16,469 nt of DNA, taken from NCBI GenBank assembly GCA_026770585.1, contig MU646306.1:1550122-1566590 (forward strand). Direction: 5' to 3'. The position numbers were made by a program, and so were the translations under genes. Origin of the DNA: Baffinella frigidus (Eukaryota; Cryptophyceae; Cryptomonadales; Baffinellaceae). The notes under the pieces are model-generated. The model was not told the DNA's origin, did no database searches, and saw only the letters and a program-made list of their open reading frames with translations. Of the stretch, positions 6,913 to 15,900 are shown one piece after another (position 1 is the stretch's first letter; every line of letters begins with the position of its first letter).

Positions 6913-9900
6913 ATGCCTGACACCGCTCTAAACACCTGTGGATCCACTCTGCACACGGCTCGATCTAGACCAGTACGCAGGCCGTGGCAGCGCCAGCGCG
7001 GCGCCGCAGCGTGGGTCCTCGCAGCGGCCGTCGCAGCAGGGCTGCCGCGCCCCGCGCTTCCCTCCTGTAACAGCCTCGGTCCGAGCTTGGCGCTGCGACT
7101 GCGAGGGGCTGGGGTGGAAAATGGTGTGTCGGTGGGTGCAGCTGGGGCGGCGCCGCGGCAGCCGGAGCCGCCTGCGGTGGTGACGGCGTTCGAGGTGAAG
7201 GGGGCGGTGGACTACGACAAGCTCATCAACGAATTCGGCTCGCAGGTGTGTGTCCTGGTGGCGCGTGTGCGCGGGCATTAGGGTGGTGGACTTGCGCAGA
7301 GCTCTGAAGAGCATCAGAGTTCATTATCCGCCCATCCTCGACACTGCGATCACCCCCCGACGCCTTGCTCCGCCAGACCCCTCACCCCAGAACCGCACAT
7401 ATTCCTGACGCTCAAGCGTCCCTGCGTCAGCGGATCTCCGCAGCGCTGCTGGAGAGGATGGAGCGGGTGACCGGGCAGAAACCGCACCTGCTTTTGCGGC
7501 GGGGCTTCTTCTTCTCGCACCGCGACCTCGAGGCCCTCCTCACCCTCTACGAACAGGTTCGCGCCTGAGCCTCCACGCCCTCAGCCGAGTAGGTCCCCGG
7601 AGTACAGAACGGGACGCACTCTCCCCTGTCAGGCACACCGTGCACGAGGCACGCCACGTGACTCGCGCTGCTCTCCCCAGCCCGGAGCGTCGCGCAACTG
7701 TTGCCTCAACCGCGGAGGGTGTGTACCGTGAAAAGAACTACGACGGGCAGCCTCAGAACCGAGAGAAAAGAAATCAACACCTGAGTAGCCAGACGTACGG
7801 TGGACGCTCCCAGGGCCGGCGTCCTCGCGACTTCTAGCTCTGTCCCACTTCGATTTCGTCTCGCCATCAACCCCCCCCCCCCCCGAAATTTCTCAGGTGA
7901 ATTTCATTTGGGGGAGGTCCAAAATTTACCTGAGAAATTTCGGGGGGGGGGGGTGATGGCGAGACGAAAACGAAGTGGGACAGCCAGGACTCCTGCCTCC
8001 CTGTGCGCAGCAATTTCATCCAGGAAAACACCAGAATCTGTCTAGATAAAAAGGCGTAAGATAGCATCGTTCCATGCCTAAAATAGCATATACACCCTTA
8101 TCTTCGACGTGGGAAGCCTCAAGAAGTGGAATAGATTTTAGCATGTTCCGAAATTAAATTGACGCATGCCCTCCGTCGGTCATGCATGCCGCGGGGATCC
8201 CCACGCCAGGCTCTTGGGAGGGTATTTCGGGGTCGTTCTTGGAGCCATTGGGACGTTCGTGGAACCGTTTGTAGCTAAAAATTGACTTTGCGATGCCGTT
8301 TTCCCTTGAAAAATGACTTTTGAATACCCCCCCCCTCCGGCCCTGCGTGGATCACAGTTTCGCAACAGCCCCGGTGCAAGACTTCCTCCTACACGCATAC
8401 TGGGTCTGTCTTTGTTTTTTTATATCTTTCGCCGTGTCCAGTTTGCAGTTAAGTTCAGTGAACCCAAGATCCTCAACCCTAAACCCTAAACCTCAAACAC
8501 TAAACCTTAAACCCTAAACACTACACCCCAAACCCTAAACCCCGCACCCTAAACCCTAAACCTTAAACCCTAAACCCTACACCCTACACCCTACACCCCA
8601 AACCCTAAACCCTAAACCCCACACCCTAAACCCTAAACCTTAAACCCGAAACCCTAAACCCTCAACCCTCAACCCTCAACCCTCCCCAGGGCACGCCGTT
8701 CTACCTCTACACAGGGCGCGGGCCCTCCTCAGAGTCGTTACACCTCGGGCATCTCATCCCATTCATCATGACCAAATGGCTCCAGCAGGCCTTCGGCGCC
8801 CCGGTACGCCCCGTGACCCCCATCCACGCACCAGAGTTGACTAACCCGTACGGAAGTTGACTAACCCGCACAGGTTCCGTGCCAGGACGGTAGAGCACGT
8901 GCACGAGAAAAAAAAACCCTAGGCCGTTGAGTCGACAGTCGTGGGATTCTCCCTGGATGCTTCCCGGGCAGCTCTCTGTCCTAAAAGTCCATTTTTTGGA
9001 ACGTTTCCTGATTTCCTGACCTGACGTCGATTCCGTGCGAAGCCCATTTCGACAATAGTGCTCAGGGCTTCCCGGGCAGCTCTCTGTCCTGAGCACTATT
9101 GTCGAAATGGGCTTCGCGCGGAATCGAGGTCAGGTCAGGATATCAGGAAAATTTCCAAAAAATGGACTTTTATGCTATCTTAGGCATGGTTTTCATCTCA
9201 AAATAGCATCTCCCGTCCATGAGATGACACAAAAAGGCAAAAAAATGAAAAATGTTGCTGACCTGACCTCGATTTTTTCCGCGCGGAGCAAATTTCGACA
9301 ATAGGGCCTTGGTGCTGTCGATCCTCGTTTAGGATTCAGGACTTGAGGTTTGGGAATCAGGGCTGAGGGATGAGGGTTTCAGGTTGAGGCCCTGGGGATT
9401 CAGAGCCGTGGATCCTCGTTTAGGGCTTGGGGCTTAGGGCTTGGGTTTTAGGGATTAGGGTTGAGGGCTTAGGGTTTAGACACTGGGGATTTAGAGCCGT
9501 GGATCCTCGTTTAGGGCGTAGGGATTAGGGTTTAGGGATGAGGGCTTACGGTTCAGGGCTTAGGGTGTAGGCACTGGGGCTTTAGAGCTGTGGACCCTCG
9601 TTGCTCTGCATGGTAAGTACCATCCCGACAGCACTTTCTCTAGGCGCTCCCCCGCTCCCCCCGTCTGAACACTGCCCAATATCCTGAAGGCTACATAAAT
9701 GACTCATATGTCTTCTCCCGTGCCGTCCTCACACCTCAGAAACACCGCGATTTCGTCGTCGCCGGGCTGTGAGGGGGCGAGCGGTGCTGCACACACGCGG
9801 TCAGCTAGGGTCTGCTGGAACACACCAGGGGACATCGGTGCTGCACACACGCGGTCAACTAGGGCCAGCTAGGGGCATTAGTGTGGAGCAGTGTGGAGTA

Positions 9901-12900
9901 GCGTGGAGCGTGGCTTAGTGTGGAGTACTGGAACACACCACGGGACATCCAACGCGTGGGAGTCTGCAGCGGTTTCCAGGGGGGCACCTGAGGGGCGCCT
10001 CGTGTGTTCAAATTAGGTTCGCGTGGATTGCGCTGGGTAACGGTTGTGTAACGGTTGTGTAACGGCAGGTCGTGATCCAGTTAACCGACGACGAGAAGTT
10101 CCTCTGGAAGGTTGCTCTCCCTCCCCACTCGAGAATGCTAGGGGGGCCTAATTAAAACCGATGTGTTTTTAAAAGTGGGTATTTGAGTAGTAACTTTCGT
10201 TGATTGGTCGTGTAACTAGCCATATATTGGCCAGGCGCGAGGTTGGAACACCCTATCCTGGTACAAATATTTACAACCCCACATTTAAATAGGATCCTCC
10301 AGCATTCTCGAGTGGCCCTCCTTCTCCAAAATTTACGATCCTTGGGATTAACTAGCGTGTACGCTCTTGTACTGAGGGAAAGAAAAAACAATCTCTCCCT
10401 CCGCCAGACCTCCGAGGTCAACTATTTTGACCACCTGGGTCCGGCCGATGTGTACCACATTCCACATCGATTTCTGAAAACCTCTGGATAAATGTCATCT
10501 CGGAACATGCCAGAATCTGTCCACATAAAAAGGCGCAAGATGGCATCATTGCATGCCCAAAATAGCATAAGCAACCCTATTTTCGGCGTGCGAAGCCTAA
10601 GATAGCGGGATAGATTATGTCTTGTTGCGAGATGAAATCGGGGGTGGGTGTGTAATGACGATGTCGAGCCTCCCTTGGTTGTGTTGGTGTTTCCGGCAAC
10701 TTTTGCGGATTTCAAGGGAACATACTAGAAAGACAAGGGCGTAAAATGACAATTAACTCTCCCGCGTAGGGTGTAATGACCACGTCGAGCGGGGGGTTGG
10801 GGTGTAATGACCATGCCGAGCCTCCCTTGGTTGTACAGGCAAGGGAGGATTTCTGAGAACCCCTGGAACACATCGGGGGTGGGGGTGTAATGACCACGTC
10901 GAGCGTCCCTTGGTTCATATGATGCATTCGTTAATGACCGTTGCGCCTATCAACCGTGGTACAGGGCGGCACGCTGGAGGAGTACGGGAAGTACGCGGAA
11001 GCCAACGCACGAGATATCCTCGCGGTACAACCTTATTCGGGGAAACTTATTTTTCTTTCATTTGATGGCAACGAAAATTACTACACAACTCGTTCTTGTT
11101 AGTATTATTAAAGCATCTGTGTAGTAATTTTCGGCACGCTGGAGGAGTACGGGAAGTACGCGGAAGCCAACGCACGAGATATCCTAGCGGTACCACCCAC
11201 TCCCATGCGAGGCGAACAGTGGCCTTCTGAAACAAAAACCTACACGCGGGACGTCCTTGCGATGGACCCCACTCCCCCTCACGTTGACTCGGGGCGTCTT
11301 AGAGCGGGTAAGCACGTGTCTGACTGCCCCTTGAATTCTTTGCCGTCTAGACGCTGTCCATTATTGTCTTGATGTTTTTTTTTCTTCAAAACAGTCTCCC
11401 AGGCGTAACTATTTGGGCACTTTTTGAATCACTCCCAAGACGCGCACACGGCTGCGCCTCGACGCGCACTACAGCTGCCATGCGAGGCGGACAGTGGCCT
11501 TTTCAAACAAAACTTACACGTTGCTGTGTCAAACCTTTTTTGGAGGATCTGTGTGGGAATTGGTTCACGTTCCACGCTTAAACCGTGGAAGCGAGACTAG
11601 CTCTCGAACAAATCTTGGACGCGAGCGTCAAATCGAAAAATTGAAAGGGACATCCTAGCGGCCACCCCCCACTCCCGTGGAACAGCCCCGCCGGCAGGCT
11701 CGTGAACGCCCACGTGACCGGTCACGCGGACGCCGAAGCCAGACGGTCGGTCGTGACTGCCTTGCGTGTTCCAACCCATAGAAGATGTTGGGACATCCTA
11801 GCGGCCACCCCGCTCACCTTGCCTCGGGGCGTCTCAGCGCGATGAATCACGAGTCTGGCAACCCTCTCAAGTCGGACATAGATGGATGGATCTCGTTGGA
11901 ATTTGATAGGTGCAGGATCTGGTGTGATACCCTTGCAGTGAATCTAAAGCTGAAACACATTCAACTTTAAAAACCGTTTGTGCCAGGTTAAGGTGGAATG
12001 TGCTATTGTAGATTTCGGGTCCGCGCGGATTTTCTCGAGGTCAGGTTGGGGTGTCGGGAAATGAAAATCTCGATAATTGGTGTGTCCATCTAAAGTTGTA
12101 TGCTATCTTATGCATTGATATGATGTCAAGATGCACCCCCCACCCATAATATGTCACAAATACTAGAGCCCTTTTTCGATATTTTCGATTTTTCCTGACT
12201 TCCCGACCCCGACCCAAAATCCGCGCTGACCCGAAAAGTACAATATCTTAGCAGCGGCATCGCTTTTTAAGAGCACAAAGGTCGCCCCTACGATATCAAA
12301 AATTATCTAAAAATATTTGAATTGAATATTTTTCCAATTGAAATCGCGCCTCCCGAGATGGTTGGGCCGCGCAACCCAACAGGTTTTGCGGTCCAGAGTT
12401 TAGGGTGCACGGCGGTTACCCTGAGGCCTGACGCGAACCTCTGGGAATGGCAGGTGGGGTTTGACGTGGAGCGAACGTTCCTGTTCAAGGACACGGACGC
12501 GATTCATGACCTCTATCCCAACGTCCTGCGCATCCAGGTTGGCCCCTCCCTGTTTCTCTCACGATCAACTTTCACCTTCGGTTAAGTTTCACTCTCCCGA
12601 TCAAGCGTCTCGATCAAGTGGCAGGAGGGGTAAGGGTTGAAGGTTTTAAGGTTTAGGGGTTGGAGGGCACTCCAATTGCGACCGGAATCGCGTGTGGAGC
12701 TTGCAACTTGGTGTCCCAACGTTCTGCGCATCCAGGTCTGTTTCTTCTCGCAAGATAACCGAAACTGTTCCTTTTAAATAGGAGGTTGAATGGGAGAAAT
12801 TAGCTCGGGCATAGTAAATTTAATTAGGCCTCTGTTCTTTCCAGTTTCACTCTCATCATCAAGCGGCGCGACGAAGCGTCTGATTGCACACGGGGTTTTA

Positions 12901-15900
12901 GGTTCAGGGTTTAGGGTTTAGCACTTGCGCTCTCAAGGGTTTAACACTTGCACGGGGGGCAGCTTGCAACGTGGTGCTTAACAAATGCACTGTGTGTTTG
13001 GTATGGCAGAGGTCGGTGACGTACTCGCAAGCGCGCGCGGCGTTTGGCTTCGTCGACAGCGACTCCATCGGTCAGTGCTCCGTGTACTCTCTTGTACTCA
13101 CCGTATCCAGAGGCAAAGTGTTGATTATTATTGACTGTTTCACTATATTATTGACTGGTACACTATATGGGACCGACCAAACTTGATGTGATCCGGAGGC
13201 TCCATCGGTCAGTGCTGCGCGTATTCTCTGGTACTCAGCATTTGCAGAGGCAAATTGCGTTTATTATGGACCATGCACTTTTGTTAACCGGACCGTCGAC
13301 AGAGACTCAATCGGTCAGCGCTGGTTGCCAAGTGTACGCTCGTGTACTCAGCGTATGCACTATGGTTAAGTAGACACTATGTCAGGTCGACAGCGCCTCA
13401 ATCGGTCAGTGCTGCGTGCACGCTCATGTCCTCAGCTTGACTACACTAACCCGGGCAGGGTTTATACTGATTAGTCAACAGTTGTGCGAGACCGTGGTAC
13501 GGGGGCTGGTCATTTTCCTGCTCGCTAAAAAAACACGTTTTTTGGGTTCCTGCTCGCTAAAAAAACACGTTTTTTGGGTTCCTACTCGCTAAAAAAACAC
13601 GTTTTTTGGGTTCCTGCTCGCTAAAAAAACACTTTTTGGGGTTCCTGCTCTCTAAGAAAACACGAACCGGCCGTGACAGGCAAGGTGGCGTTCAGCGCAG
13701 TCCAAGCTGCCCCCGCGTTCTCATCCTCCTTCCCGCGACTCTTCCCAAACCACCCGGACCTCCCGTGCCTCGTCCCGTGCGCGATCGATCAGGTCTTCTG
13801 CCCTTCCACACCAGGCTGAAAATGTGACTATTTTCAACCCCGGGTTCCTTGACACGTGGGGCGGTGTGTAGTAATTTTCACATAAATAGTTGCGTTTGGT
13901 CACGTTACTCAGAAATAGTTGCGATTGGTTACGTCACACCCGGATACGTGTTCTCATCCTCCTTCCCGCGGCTCTTCCCGAACTACCCGGACCTCCCGTA
14001 TCTCGTCCCCTGCGCGATCGATCAGGTCTGCCTCTAAACCCTAGACCCAAAACCCAAAATCCTCAACCCTGAATTCTCAGCCCTCAACCCAACATCCTAC
14101 ACCCTACCCTAAACCCCAAGCCCTAAATCTTGAATCCAAAGCCGCATCCCGTGCGCGAGATTTACTGATTTGGATTGAATTTCAAACATGGGTCTGTGCT
14201 ATCTTAAGGATGGTATTGGTCACGTATTGGGCACATAATCATCCCTAAGATAGCATCAAATTGTTTGAAATTCGACCAGAGATTCCCCTGTACCGGTAGG
14301 CTGACTCCTTCCGATGGAACAGGATCCGTATTTCCGGATCGCGCGGGATGCTCGTGCGCACACGTTTGCCCTCGCCTCTCTCCCTGCCGTTAATGCCCAC
14401 TGTGTGGGCTGACATCACTGCGTGGACTGACATCACTGTGCACATTGACATCAGGATCCGTACTTCCGGATCACCCGGGATGCGGCGCCGAAGCTCGGGA
14501 GAAGGAAACCGGCGCTGCTCCACTCCAAGTTTATCCCGGCGCTACAGGTCCTATCACAAGCTTAGCCACATCACCCCCCGGAATCTGGGGGTCAGGTTAT
14601 ATCACAAGCTCAGCCACGTGATCCCCCGAAATCTGGGGGTATTGGGGACCTCGTAGTCCGCCGAAGCCGGCACTCCTCCATTGGAAGTTCATCCCGTCTC
14701 TGCAGGTCCCAACACTCCACGCTGTGGAGGGTGAGAGTGGATATTTATTTACCTAACATTGTCTATTGTCTGAGGAGAGGGTATCTGAAGTCCTCTGAGA
14801 GAGAGTGTTTTGTCGGCATGGAATACAGGGGTCAGCGCTTTTTGTTCTGCCTAGCCTCTTCGAGACAGACATATCTCTTTGGGGGGAGGGAGGGAGGGAG
14901 GGAGGGAGGGAGGGAGGGAGAGAGAGAGCGATTCCTTCAACGGCACCAAATTGCCGCAACGTACCCCCCCCCCGAAGAGGGTAACTACAACGAGCATCAG
15001 GAGGGAGGCCAAAATCACAGAGGAGCGTTTCGCGTTCGTGCTCTGAGTTGGACAAACGGTGCTTTAGGTATCCTGCCCCGAAGAAGGTGAGTTCAAAGGG
15101 GATCAGGAGGGGGGCCACACACGGCGAAGTTGGTGACGCACACACTAATTGGTTTAACGTCCAGAAAACCAGGTAGTTTGGACTACGGTACTGCCTACGG
15201 TAGGCCGTATTTCCTACGGTAGGCCGTAGGGCCCCTAGGACCTAATGCTTCGGAGGAACCCCTCTAGGCCCCTACGGCGTACCGTAGGCAATACCGTAGG
15301 CTCAACCACAAGGATTTCAGGACGTTAGCCTATGAAAACACAGGGAAGCTTTCCGTGAACGTGCTCCGTGATTATGGACAACCGGTGGTTCTTCATCACA
15401 CAATTCCGGTATCAACCAAATTCCGGCATGCCGTAGGGTGTCAACAATCTTCGTGTGCCCGTCATCACCGGTGTCCATCACCATGCCAACATCACTCTTT
15501 CCGCCTGATGCAGGGTGAGGAAGGTGGGGGCAAGATGTCGGGGAGCGAAGGCGCGACTGCGATCTTCCTCTCGGATACCCCCAAGCAGCTCGCCAGCAAG
15601 GTCCACTCTGTCAACCCCTTAATTTCAAAAGGTTACCGCCCAGCTGGATTGCGAGTTCTTTTGAACTTGGTTTGACCGAGTCTCTCCGCTGAAACGGTTT
15701 GACTGAGTCTCTCCGCTGAGACGGGATTTGTAAGGGTGGGCACCCTAATTCCAGTGTCAACCTAATTACGGCGTTCAGTATCACTCTACGGTATTGCATA
15801 CGGTAAAATCCTACGAAATGCCGTAATTAGGATCGCGTTGGAATTAGAGTGCCCGCCGTTACTTATGTCGTCAAGTCTCAAGCAGACGGTTACTCTTTCC

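Noticed and set aside
11133-11189. The second exon 5 copy as an alternative exon
   Set aside because: No AG acceptor lies directly before it, and both copies encode the same peptide, so inclusion would repeat 19 residues absent from relatives.
13515-13663. CRISPR-like array
   Set aside because: Units are contiguous 32-bp tandem copies with no unique spacers, in a eukaryotic intron.
14731-15090. An open frame across the GGGA microsatellite
   Set aside because: It translates a simple repeat (GREGGREG) between synthetase exons 9 and 10 and shows no family resemblance.
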